From assembly GCA_019455245.1 (NCBI GenBank), contig JACFMR010000029.1, positions 1 through 48,498 of the forward strand: a stretch of DNA of 48,498 bases, given 5' to 3'. The notes beneath the pieces were generated by a model. That model searched no databases, was not told the DNA's origin, and saw nothing but the letters and a program-made list of their open reading frames with translations. Numbering within the stretch: the first letter of the stretch is position 1; every line of letters begins with the position of its first letter. The position numbers and the translations under genes are program-made. The stretch comes from Opitutaceae bacterium (GTDB lineage Bacteria; Verrucomicrobiota; Verrucomicrobiia; Opitutales; Opitutaceae). Shown here in pieces: positions 17,133 to 24,484 of the stretch.

Positions 17133-17183
17133 GTAGGGCCCGACCTTGGTCGGCGCCATGGCCGCACCAAGGTGCGGCCCTAC
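17133..17183. repeat. Dispersed palindromic element, GTAGGGC family, copy 1
   Basis: The ends are GTAGGGC (17133-17139) and GCCCTAC (17177-17183). Between them are two hairpins, CCGACC-TT-GGTCGG and CCGCACC-AA-GGTGCGG, separated by CGCCATGG, giving a cloverleaf-like symmetrical structure. It fills the gap between the aminotransferase and M81-family genes within the leftward operon. It could attenuate or protect mRNA, or be a miniature mobile element. Degenerate relatives occur near 27764 and 47598. Confidence 0.75.
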
Positions 17184-17198
17184 GATAAACAGCCATGA

Positions 17199-18542
17199 TC
17201 ATGCGGCGGGCTTCCATTCCGCGGCGTGGCGGGCGAAGGCCTTGGTGGCGCGGTCCAGCGTTTCGTCGATCTCGAGATCGCCGTGCGTGAGGCTGATGGA
17301 CCAGAGGCCGCGCTCGATCGCGCGCACGCCTTCCTCGAGCAGGCAACGGCGCAGGTGTGCCCAGCGCGGGGCATCGTGCCGTGTGACGTAGTCGCGATAA
17401 TCGCGCACCGGACCGATGGCGGCGCCGGGTTTGAGCATCACGGTATGAAACGCGAGGCCCGGGCCCTGCGGTTGCAGCGGGATGCCGTGGGTGGCGGCGA
17501 GGCTGACGAGCCCGGCCATCAGGCGGCGCCCGAGCGCGTTGGTCGAGGCGGGCAGGGTGTTGCCGCGCGCGATGACCTGGTCGAGGCACCATTTGCTGGC
17601 GGCGAGGCAGAGCGGGTTGGCGTTGAGCGTGCCGGCGTGAATCGATTCGCCCGAGATGATCTTGGCCATCGCCGCCTTGGTGCCGCCGATCGCGGCGAAC
17701 GGTGTGCCGCCGCCGATGGCCTTGCCGAAGATGGTGAGGTCGGGTTTGAAACCGTAGTAGCCTTGCGCGCACGACGCGCCGAAGCGGAAGCCGGTGATGG
17801 TCTCGTCGGAGATCATCAGCATGCCGTCGCGATCGCAAAGCTCGCGGATGGTGGCCATCAGGCCCTCGCCGGGTTCGATGCAGCAGGTGTTGCAGAGCGC
17901 GGGCTCGAAGATGATCGCGGCGATCTGCCCCCGGTGGCGGTCCACGCAACGGCGCAGGTGGTCCGGGTCGTTCCAGCGGGCGACCACAAAGTGATCCGCG
18001 ACCTCGGGAATGATGCCTTGGCTCGGATGCGTGCGCGGCAGCTCGTCGTCATCGGTCCACGTGGCGGGCGGATTGGCGAAACCGACGAGACCTTCGTCGC
18101 CCCAGCCGTGGTAGTGGCCTTCAAAACGCAATACGAGCGGCCGGCCGGTCGTGGCGCGCGCGAGGCGAAACGCGGCCATGACGGCCTCGGTCGCGCAGTT
18201 GTTGAATCGTACGAGTTCCACCGACGGCACCATTGATTGCAGGCGTTCGGCGACCTCGCATTCGAGTTCGGATTGTGCGGCCCAGTGCAGGCCGAGTTTC
18301 GCCTGCGCGGCGATGGCGTCGGCCAGGCCGGCCGGCGCGTGTCCGTAGAGCAGCGCGCCCTGGCCGAGCTGGTAATCGAGATAAACGTTGCCGTCGGCGT
18401 CCCAACACCGCGGCCCGTCACCGTGGGTGAAATAGAGTGGGACGGGCTGTTCGAGTTTGCGGATGCCGCTGTTGACGCCGCCGGCGATGCTTTGCTGCGC
18501 GCGGGTGAACAGTTCCTGGGAGCGTTTGAAGGTATAGGGCAT
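17199..18542 (-). CDS. Class III aminotransferase, glutamate-1-semialdehyde aminomutase-like
   Basis: The protein has 447 residues. The PLP lysine is Lys274 in TIFGKAIGGGTPFAAIGG, the cofactor aspartate is in ISDETITGFRF, and RFNNCATEAVMAAFRLAR and EGHYHGWGD are typical of the GSA-aminomutase branch. No tetrapyrrole genes are near, and the gene follows an IclR regulator with a 29-bp gap, so a catabolic omega- or amino-sugar aminotransferase role is more likely than HemL. It would transfer or remove an amino group from a pathway intermediate; RidA nearby fits that chemistry. The amino donor and acceptor cannot be read from the sequence. Confidence 0.87.
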   Translation of the reverse strand: MPYTFKRSQELFTRAQQSIAGGVNSGIRKLEQPVPLYFTHGDGPRCWDADGNVYLDYQLGQGALLYGHAPAGLADAIAAQAKLGLHWAAQSELECEVAERLQSMVPSVELVRFNNCATEAVMAAFRLARATTGRPLVLRFEGHYHGWGDEGLVGFANPPATWTDDDELPRTHPSQGIIPEVADHFVVARWNDPDHLRRCVDRHRGQIAAIIFEPALCNTCCIEPGEGLMATIRELCDRDGMLMISDETITGFRFGASCAQGYYGFKPDLTIFGKAIGGGTPFAAIGGTKAAMAKIISGESIHAGTLNANPLCLAASKWCLDQVIARGNTLPASTNALGRRLMAGLVSLAATHGIPLQPQGPGLAFHTVMLKPGAAIGPVRDYRDYVTRHDAPRWAHLRRCLLEEGVRAIERGLWSISLTHGDLEIDETLDRATKAFARHAAEWKPAA

Positions 18543-18571
18543 TTCGTTCGGGGTTCGGAGTTGGTCCGGTA

Positions 18572-19324
18572 TCAGGCCTGCGCGCGGGTTTCGACGCCGG
18601 GTGGGGCGGTGCCGAGTTGTTGCAAGGTTTGGATGAGCGTGGTGCGACGCTCCGGGGAGAAGCGGTTGACCGGCACGGAAACACTGATGCTGGCCAACGG
18701 CTCGCCCACGGCGGCCAGCGAGACGGCCACGCAGGCGACGCCGGCCACGGTCTCCTCCTCCTCAAGCGCGCAACCGCGCGCGCGGGTGGCGGCCAGTTCG
18801 GTCTCGAGCCGCTGACACGCGGCCTTGCGTCCGCGGGAGGGCAGGGTGGCGCAGACCTTCGCGACCAGCCGGCGCTGTTGTTCGACCGGCAATTCCGCAA
18901 CGACGGCGCGGCCGAGCGCGGTGGTGTGAAACAAATCGCGCGCCCCCGGTTTCACGATCCAGCGCAACGCCTGCGCGGTCTCGAGCACATGCGCGTAGCG
19001 GATGTAGATGCCCTCGAGCACGCCGAGGTTGACGGTTTCGTCGAACCGCGCGTGCAGCTCACGCATCAACGGCTGCGCCCGCGCGCGCAGAACGGTGTCG
19101 CGGCCGTGCTCGCGCAGCGAGGCGAGCCGCTCCGACAGCGCGTAGCTGCCGCGCCGGCCGGGACTGGTCACGTAACCCAGATCGCGCAGGCTGCGCAGGA
19201 TGCGGTGCACGGTCGGTTTCGGCAGCCGGCTTTCCTCCGCCAACTCGGCGAGACTCAACGTGCGACCGGTGCGGGCCAGGACCTCGAGGATCGAGAAGGC
19301 TTTGTCGAGGACGGCGATGCTCAT
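18572..19324 (-). CDS. IclR-family transcriptional regulator
   Basis: The protein has 250 residues. The N-terminal winged helix-turn-helix covers residues 1-65 (VLDKAFSILEVLARTG, LAELAEESRLPKPTVHRILRSL), followed by the GAF-like effector domain with VNLGVLEG and HTTALGRAVVAEL. IclR proteins bind small acids or sugars and usually act as repressors. A perfect 19-bp palindrome lies 17 bp upstream of its start, between it and the divergent amidohydrolase gene. It therefore probably controls both the ten-gene leftward operon, of which it is the first gene, and the four-gene rightward group. Ligand unknown. Confidence 0.92.
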   Translation of the reverse strand: MSIAVLDKAFSILEVLARTGRTLSLAELAEESRLPKPTVHRILRSLRDLGYVTSPGRRGSYALSERLASLREHGRDTVLRARAQPLMRELHARFDETVNLGVLEGIYIRYAHVLETAQALRWIVKPGARDLFHTTALGRAVVAELPVEQQRRLVAKVCATLPSRGRKAACQRLETELAATRARGCALEEEETVAGVACVAVSLAAVGEPLASISVSVPVNRFSPERRTTLIQTLQQLGTAPPGVETRAQA

Positions 19325-19341
19325 GAAAAGGCTTTACTTTT

Positions 19342-19360
19342 TATTTCACAATGTGAAATA
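19342..19360. promoter_or_regulatory. Perfect 19-bp palindrome, putative IclR operator
   Basis: TATTTCACA-A-TGTGAAATA is a perfect inverted repeat of two 9-bp arms around one base, in the short gap between the divergent IclR and amidohydrolase genes. Length and AT-rich symmetry match IclR-family operators such as those of KdgR. A TTGACG hexamer on the minus strand (19374-19369) and TTTACT on the plus strand (19333-19338) flank it, so bound regulator would cover both promoter regions. Direct evidence is the symmetry and position; binding is inferred. Confidence 0.75.
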
Positions 19361-19391
19361 CAGGTTTCGTCAATCAAAATACCCCTTCCCC

Positions 19392-20363
19392 GTGATCATC
19401 GACTGCCACAACCACATCGGCGCGGACCTGTTCTTCTACCTCAACGGCTTTCATCCCTACGCGCAGGACCTGCCCGCGATGGTCACCGAGGGCGGCCGGC
19501 ACGGCGTCGACCGCTGGGTCGTGTTCCCGATGGTGTCGAACCTGACCTTCGATGTGGCCGCCATGCGCCGGGAAAAGCTGGAACCGGGCACGCTGGAACG
19601 CGTGCCGTATGCGTTCGAGAACGAGCGCATGCTGCGCGAGATTTACGAACTCTACCCGGACCTCGGCAAACGGACGCTGCCGTTTGCGATCCTCGATCCG
19701 ATGCGCGAGACCGCCGCGCAGGCCGACCGGCTGCGCGAATTGCACCGGCGCTTTCCGTTTTACGGCCTCAAGATCCAGGGCACGATGATCCAGGCGTTCG
19801 TCACCGCCCTGCTCAAGGAGGGGCGTTGCTTCCTCGACCTTGCGGCGGAGCTCGACCTACCGTTCATCATCCACTCCAGCGTGGGTGACGACCCGTGGTC
19901 GCAGGCGGCGGACATCCTGAAGGTGGCCGAGGCGACGCCGCATGTGCGCTTCTGCCTCGCGCATTCCTGCCGTTACGACCGTGAGTGCCTCGACCGCGTG
20001 GCGGAGCTGCCCAACACGTGGTTTGACTGTTCGGCGCACTGCATCCACTGCGAGGGCGCGGTCAACGACATGGCGTTCATCGCCCCGCGTGAGCGGCGCT
20101 TCCCGGCGGATTACCGCGATCCCGCGGCGGTGCTGCACGCGCTGGCCGAGGCGTATCCGACGAAACTCATGTGGGGCTCGGATTCGCCCTTCCAGAGCTA
20201 CGTGGCCTCGTTGGGCGACAGCGTGCTCTCATTGCGCAGCACGGTGGAGGCCGAGGTCGCCTGCATGCACGCTTTGCCCGATTCTTTGCGGCCGGCGATC
20301 GGCTGCAACAACCTGCTGGCCTGTCTGCAACTCAAGGATGAAAAAATTCTCTCTCGCGAATAA
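19392..20363 (+). CDS. Amidohydrolase family 2 protein (lactonase/decarboxylase-like)
   Basis: The protein has 323 residues from GTG 19392. The frame is open further upstream, but earlier starts (ATG 19323, GTG 19353) would lie in or before the operator, so the later start is preferred. Metal-site motifs are DCHNH (HxH), FYGLKIQG, FIIHSS, FCLAHSC and LMWGSDSPF with the catalytic Asp. The PF04909-type family includes lactonases of sugar acids, decarboxylases and hydrolases. Position as first gene opposite IclR suggests an early pathway step, possibly lactone opening. The last 26 bases overlap the next SDR gene. The exact start remains uncertain. Confidence 0.82.
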   Translation: MIIDCHNHIGADLFFYLNGFHPYAQDLPAMVTEGGRHGVDRWVVFPMVSNLTFDVAAMRREKLEPGTLERVPYAFENERMLREIYELYPDLGKRTLPFAILDPMRETAAQADRLRELHRRFPFYGLKIQGTMIQAFVTALLKEGRCFLDLAAELDLPFIIHSSVGDDPWSQAADILKVAEATPHVRFCLAHSCRYDRECLDRVAELPNTWFDCSAHCIHCEGAVNDMAFIAPRERRFPADYRDPAAVLHALAEAYPTKLMWGSDSPFQSYVASLGDSVLSLRSTVEAEVACMHALPDSLRPAIGCNNLLACLQLKDEKILSRE

Positions 20364-21087
20364 CGCGGCGCTGGTCACCGGCTCCTCGAAGGGCATCGGC
20401 CGGGCCATTGCCGACGGCCTGCACGAGGCGGGCGCCGCCGTGGTTTATCACGGCAACACCGCGCGGCCTGACTCGGTTCCCGCCGGCTGCGGTTGCGTGA
20501 TGGGCAACATGCTCGATGCCGGCGGCCCGGCCCGGCTGGTTGCCGATGCGTTTGCGGAGCAGCCGAAGCTTGATCTGCTTGTGGCCAACGCCGGCAGCTT
20601 TTTTGACCGGCCGTTTCTGGAGATGGATGAGGCGACGTGGGACAAGACCATGAACCTCAACGTGCGCGCGACCTACTTTCTCTGCCAGGCCTTCGCCAAG
20701 GAGCTCATCGCGCGCCAACGTCCCGGCGCCATGGTGCTCGTTTCGTCCACCAACGGATTTCAATCCGAGGAAAATTCCACCGCCTACGACAGTTCCAAGG
20801 GCGCGCTGGTGATGATGACGCGCAGCCTGTCGCAAGCGCTGATCGACCACGGCATCCGCGTGAACGGCCTGGCGCCCGGCCTGATTCGCACGCCGCTGAC
20901 CTCCGCGCTCGGCTTCGGCGACATGGCCAAACACTACGAGAAAAAAATCCTGCTGCGCCGGCTGGGCGAACCCGAGGACTGCGCGGGCACGGCGGTGTTT
21001 TTGCTCTCGCAGGCGTCCGCCTACATCGTCGGCCAGGTGGTGGTCGTCGATGGCGGATTGACGGTGGGGCAGATCGGGCGGATGTAA
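20338..21087 (+). CDS. Short-chain dehydrogenase/reductase
   Basis: The protein has 249 residues from ATG 20338, with a CAAGG purine-rich sequence just before it, overlapping the end of the amidohydrolase by 26 bases. It is a classical SDR: VTGSSKGIGRA cofactor loop, VANAGSF in place of NNAG, VSSTNG serine, YDSSK catalytic Tyr and Lys, VNGLAPGLIRTP, and the IVGQVVVVDGG C-terminus. It differs from the two SDRs of the leftward operon, which carry a longer insertion before the tyrosine. It probably interconverts a hydroxyl and a ketone on the pathway intermediate, as 3-oxoacyl reductase-like sugar-acid dehydrogenases do. Its translation is likely coupled to the amidohydrolase. Confidence 0.9.
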   Translation: MKKFSLANNAALVTGSSKGIGRAIADGLHEAGAAVVYHGNTARPDSVPAGCGCVMGNMLDAGGPARLVADAFAEQPKLDLLVANAGSFFDRPFLEMDEATWDKTMNLNVRATYFLCQAFAKELIARQRPGAMVLVSSTNGFQSEENSTAYDSSKGALVMMTRSLSQALIDHGIRVNGLAPGLIRTPLTSALGFGDMAKHYEKKILLRRLGEPEDCAGTAVFLLSQASAYIVGQVVVVDGGLTVGQIGRM

Positions 21088-21094
21088 TCACGTC

Positions 21095-22183
21095 GTGACG
21101 AACCGAACCCTTGCCGAACTGGGCACGCCCGTGGTGCTGCTCGAACGCGCCCGCATGGAGCGCAACATCCGCGCGATGCAGGCCGATTGCGCCGCCGCCG
21201 GCGTCAAACTCTGGCCGCACATCAAGACCCACAAAATGGTCGAGGTCGCGCGTCGCCAGCTCGCCGCCGGGGCCGAGGGGCTGACCTGCGCCAAGCCGGG
21301 CGAGGCCGAGGCGATGCTGCCGTCGGGCGTGAAGCGGATTTTCATCGCGCATTCGCTGGTGGATGTGCGCGTGGCGCCGCGTCTGGCCACGCTGGCCGGT
21401 CAACTGGAAGAACTGCGCGTCGCGGCCACGAGCCCTGCGCAGGCGGAGGCGCTGGCCCGCGTGGCGGTCGCCGCCGGCGTCAAACTCAAGGTCATGCTGG
21501 CGGTGGACACGGGGCTCGGGCGCGAAGGCGTGCGCGATGCCGCGGCCGCCCGCGCCGTGGCGGAGATCGTCGGCCGTTTCCCGCAGCTCAAACTCGCCGG
21601 CTGCTACACGCACGAGGGCCAGCTTTACGGGGCGGAACCGGCGGCACAGCGCGCGCAGGTGGACGCGGTCATTGACCGGCTGGCGGCGGTGCGCGACGCG
21701 GTGGACCCGGATTTGCCGCTGTGGCCCGGTTGCAGCGTGACCGCGCGGCACATGCTCGCCACCGGCCGCGTGCAGGTGGTGCGGCCCGGCGCCTACATGT
21801 TTGGCGACATCGCGCTGGCGGTGACGACCAAGGTGATGCCGGTCGCCGACGTCGCGGTGCACGTGCTCGTCACGGTGGTGGACCGGCCCGAGCCGGGGCT
21901 CGCGCTGATCGATGCGGGTTCGAAGGTGTTTTCATCCGACAAAACGGCGCAGGGCGTGCACGCGATGGTCGCCGATGGTCGCGACATCCAGGTCGTGCGC
22001 GTCAACGAGGAACACGGTTTCGTGCGCGGTGCAGACGTGGACACGCTGCGGGTCGGTGACCGCCTGCGTTTCATCCCGGCACACATCTGCCCGGTGATCA
22101 ACCTGACCGATTTTGTGACGGTGGTGGAAGGCGACACCGTGGTTGACCGCTGGCGCGTCGATGCCCGCGGCCGGGTGGATTGA
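21095..22183 (+). CDS. DSD1/D-threonine aldolase-like fold-type III PLP enzyme
   Basis: The protein has 362 residues from a GTG start seven bases after the SDR stop. The alanine-racemase-like barrel carries PHIKTHK with the predicted PLP lysine Lys44. CYTHEGQLYG and PGCSVTARHM follow the family order. The C-terminal beta domain has His330-x-Cys332 in AHICPVINLTD, the metal pair of eukaryotic-type D-serine dehydratases; D-threonine aldolases have His-x-Asp there. Such enzymes dehydrate D-serine or cleave beta-hydroxy-D-amino acids, with a metal. This suggests the substrate or an intermediate is a beta-hydroxy-D-amino acid. The distinction between lyase and aldolase activity is inferred from one residue. 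Confidence 0.85.
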   Translation: MTNRTLAELGTPVVLLERARMERNIRAMQADCAAAGVKLWPHIKTHKMVEVARRQLAAGAEGLTCAKPGEAEAMLPSGVKRIFIAHSLVDVRVAPRLATLAGQLEELRVAATSPAQAEALARVAVAAGVKLKVMLAVDTGLGREGVRDAAAARAVAEIVGRFPQLKLAGCYTHEGQLYGAEPAAQRAQVDAVIDRLAAVRDAVDPDLPLWPGCSVTARHMLATGRVQVVRPGAYMFGDIALAVTTKVMPVADVAVHVLVTVVDRPEPGLALIDAGSKVFSSDKTAQGVHAMVADGRDIQVVRVNEEHGFVRGADVDTLRVGDRLRFIPAHICPVINLTDFVTVVEGDTVVDRWRVDARGRVD

Positions 22184-22216
22184 ACCAGCAGCGGCAAAAC
22201 ACCGGCCGGTTTTCCC

Positions 22217-23380
22217 ATGCCCAAGCCCAATCCGCGTCCCCGTCGGGTGCCGCCGCCGCCCGGCACCGTCATTGATCACAGCCCGGCGTCCACGGGCATT
22301 TACATCGGATCGCCGAGCATCGCGATTCTGCCCGACGGCGCCTATGTCGCGTCGCACGACCAGTTCGGGCCGGGCTCGACCGAGCACACGGCGGCGGTGA
22401 CGTTGGTTTTTCGCAGCGAGGATCGCGGCGCGACCTGGCGGCGGGTGGCGCGAATCCGGCCGGCGTTTTGGTCCAACCTGTTTGTGCACGCCGGGGCGCT
22501 TTACCTGTTCGGCGTGACGCATCACCACGGCCTGCTCGTGATCCGGCGCAGCGAGGACGGCGGGCGCACGTGGACGGAGCCGCGCGATGCCTCCTCGGGA
22601 CTGCTCACACCCTGGGGCCAATACCACACCGCCCCCATGCCGATGTTGGTGCACCACGGCCGGATCTGGCGCGGGGTCGAGGACGCCACGGCGGGCACGG
22701 TCTGGGGCCGGCGTTACAATCCGCTGTTTGTCTCCGCCCCGTCGGGCGCGGACCTGCTGCGGCGCGACAGCTGGATTTTTTCGGATTTGGTACGGCAATC
22801 GCCGGACTGGCTCGGCGGGCGTTTCGGCGGCTGGCTGGAGGGCAGCGCCGTGGTGCTGCCGGACGGCCGGATCGGCGATATGTTGCGGGTCGATTACCCG
22901 CCCGGCGGCAAGGCCGCGCTGGTGACACTGGGCGCGGACGGCCGCACCGCGGAGTTTGCGCCGGACACCGGATTCATCGATCTGCCGGGCGGTCCGACCA
23001 AGTTCGCCGTACGACACGATCCGGTGTCGGGTTTTTACTGGACGCTCGCCAACGCCGTGCCCCCGCGGCATGCCGGGCGCGGCCGCAATCAGGCGCTCAT
23101 CCGCAACACCCTCGCTCTGCTGCGTTCGCCCGACCTGCGTCGCTGGGAGCTGCGCCATGTGCCGCTCCATCACCGCGACACGCGCCGGCATGCGTTTCAA
23201 TACGTGGACTGGCTGATCGAGGGCAACGACCTCGTGATCGCCAGCCGCACGGCGTGGGACGATGCTCACGGCGGCGCGCACACCGCGCACGATGCGAATT
23301 TTCTCACTTTCCACCGTCTGACCGATTTTCGCCGGCGCACCCCGGCCGATTCTCCCGTGAACCCGTTCGCGGCGGATTGA
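22217..23380 (+). CDS. Sialidase-like BNR/Asp-box protein
   Basis: The protein has 387 residues. Two Asp-box motifs are clear, SEDRGATW near residue 73 and SEDGGRTW near 114, within a beta-propeller-like sequence with SPSIAILPDGAYVASHDQFG at the N-terminus. The family includes exo-alpha-sialidases and many non-catalytic propellers. There is no signal peptide, so the protein appears cytoplasmic, which is unusual for a secreted glycosidase. I cannot identify the sialidase arginine triad with confidence. It ends the rightward group of the IclR island, after the DSD1-like gene with a 33-bp gap. Confidence 0.75.
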   Translation: MPKPNPRPRRVPPPPGTVIDHSPASTGIYIGSPSIAILPDGAYVASHDQFGPGSTEHTAAVTLVFRSEDRGATWRRVARIRPAFWSNLFVHAGALYLFGVTHHHGLLVIRRSEDGGRTWTEPRDASSGLLTPWGQYHTAPMPMLVHHGRIWRGVEDATAGTVWGRRYNPLFVSAPSGADLLRRDSWIFSDLVRQSPDWLGGRFGGWLEGSAVVLPDGRIGDMLRVDYPPGGKAALVTLGADGRTAEFAPDTGFIDLPGGPTKFAVRHDPVSGFYWTLANAVPPRHAGRGRNQALIRNTLALLRSPDLRRWELRHVPLHHRDTRRHAFQYVDWLIEGNDLVIASRTAWDDAHGGAHTAHDANFLTFHRLTDFRRRTPADSPVNPFAAD

Positions 23381-23570
23381 GCGGCAGCCCCCGGAATTTA
23401 CACGAGAACGCGGAGTGGGCCAACCGTTGCCAATGCAACCGCAACAAGGCGTTAACGGCAGCGGAAATTGGAGTGCGGCTGTTGCAGAAAGGAGCCCCGC
23501 GAATTTCAACGCCGTCGATGGGCCAGCCGACCGGAAGGTGAAGGCATTGAGGCCATAGCTGACCGTCCGC

Positions 23571-23603
23571 GCAAAAAATCCCCTGTCGGGCTTTTTCGAC
23601 AGG
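23571..23603 (-). terminator. Rho-independent terminator after TrmB-type gene
   Basis: Reading the minus strand just past the regulator's stop at 23611, arms CCTGTCG and CGACAGG (plus 23582-23588 and 23597-23603) enclose an eight-base loop and are followed by GGGA and a run of six T (plus 23573-23578). The CTGTCG/CGACAG arms resemble the palindrome upstream of the same gene, so a second binding site is also conceivable. Confidence 0.7.
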
Positions 23604-23610
23604 ATGCCGC

Positions 23611-24351
23611 TTACTTTTCGGCGATGCTCCAGAGGTAGTCCCAGATGAGCTTCAGCAGGGTGAAGAGGCCCTCGCTCTCGATGATGAGCGCGTAGTTTTC
23701 GCCGGTGCTGGCGACGATCGCGATCTTGCCGTCGTAGAGGGTCATGTTCACCACGTTCGCCGCCCGGGGCAGGGAGATGTAGCGCACCTCCCGGTGCAGT
23801 TCGTCGCCCGGCATGAGCCACGGCTCGTCGATTTCCTGTTCGCGGATGCGGATGGCGTGTGCCCGGATGTTTCGCTCCACCCGCCGGCGCACAAAACTTT
23901 TCAGGTAGCGCCGGCCGACCACGCCCTCCAGCCCCTGCATGGAGCCGAAATAGAAGTATTCCTTGGAGGGCGTTTGCAGCAGCTCGTCGTGAAACTGCCG
24001 CACGCCTTTCAGCCCCTCGTAATAGCGCACGCGCGGCTTGTGCGAAGTGCGGTTGAACAGCCCGTTCAGCTCGGGCAGCATCTCGTCCAGCAGGACGCGC
24101 TGGCGCTCCAGGCGCAGTTGGAGATTGTCCGGCTGCGTCGCGGTGTAAACGCGCTTGCGACCCGAAAAACCGACCACCGCCAGCCCGTCGGCCACCAGGT
24201 CCTCAAGCAACTCGTAGCTCGTCGTGCGCTTGAGGCCGGCCTGCTCCGCGAGCTCGGCCGCTGAGCCGGCTCGCGCCTGCAGCAGCACGCTGTAGAGCAG
24301 GGCCTTCTTGGCGCCGAAGCCGAGTTCACCGAGCTGCTGAACGAGGTCCAT
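23611..24351 (-). CDS. TrmB-family transcriptional regulator
   Basis: The protein has 246 residues from ATG 24351 (MDLVQQLGELGFGAKKALLYS); the upstream frame extension looks non-coding. The N-terminal winged helix (LLQARAGSAAELAEQAGLKRTTSYELLEDLVADGLA) is that of TrmB/DUF118 regulators, followed by RKRVYTATQPDNL and a C-terminal domain (YYEGLKGVRQFHDELL). TrmB proteins are best known as sugar-responsive regulators in archaea and are less frequent in bacteria. A palindrome lies 10 bp upstream of the start, consistent with autoregulation. It diverges from the phosphodiesterase and DMT permease genes, likely targets. Ligand unknown. Confidence 0.85.
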   Translation of the reverse strand: MDLVQQLGELGFGAKKALLYSVLLQARAGSAAELAEQAGLKRTTSYELLEDLVADGLAVVGFSGRKRVYTATQPDNLQLRLERQRVLLDEMLPELNGLFNRTSHKPRVRYYEGLKGVRQFHDELLQTPSKEYFYFGSMQGLEGVVGRRYLKSFVRRRVERNIRAHAIRIREQEIDEPWLMPGDELHREVRYISLPRAANVVNMTLYDGKIAIVASTGENYALIIESEGLFTLLKLIWDYLWSIAEK

Positions 24352-24360
24352 GCCGTCATT

Positions 24361-24380
24361 CTGTCGGAATTTGCCGACAG
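24361..24380. promoter_or_regulatory. Inverted repeat upstream of the TrmB-type gene
   Basis: CTGTCGG (24361-24367) and CCGACAG (24374-24380) form perfect 7-bp arms around AATTTG. The site begins 10 bp upstream of the regulator's ATG and touches a minus-strand TTGACT hexamer at 24384-24379, so it is well placed for autoregulation and for control of the divergent genes at 24485. Binding is inferred. Confidence 0.6.
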
Positions 24381-24484
24381 TCAAATCCCATTGACGTCGG
24401 GCCGGCCCGCGGGGCATTGGTCGGAACGAACCGTCAAATCCGACGGCCCATACCGATCGTATTCCACCGCTGACCCCGTCTCCC

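Noticed and set aside
17199..18542. HemL (glutamate-1-semialdehyde aminomutase of haem synthesis)
   Set aside because: Motifs fit the branch, but the catabolic IclR context and lack of tetrapyrrole genes favour a different substrate.
19200..19391. Upstream extension of the amidohydrolase frame
   Set aside because: It would run over the operator and the IclR start; family similarity begins at VIIDCHNHIG.
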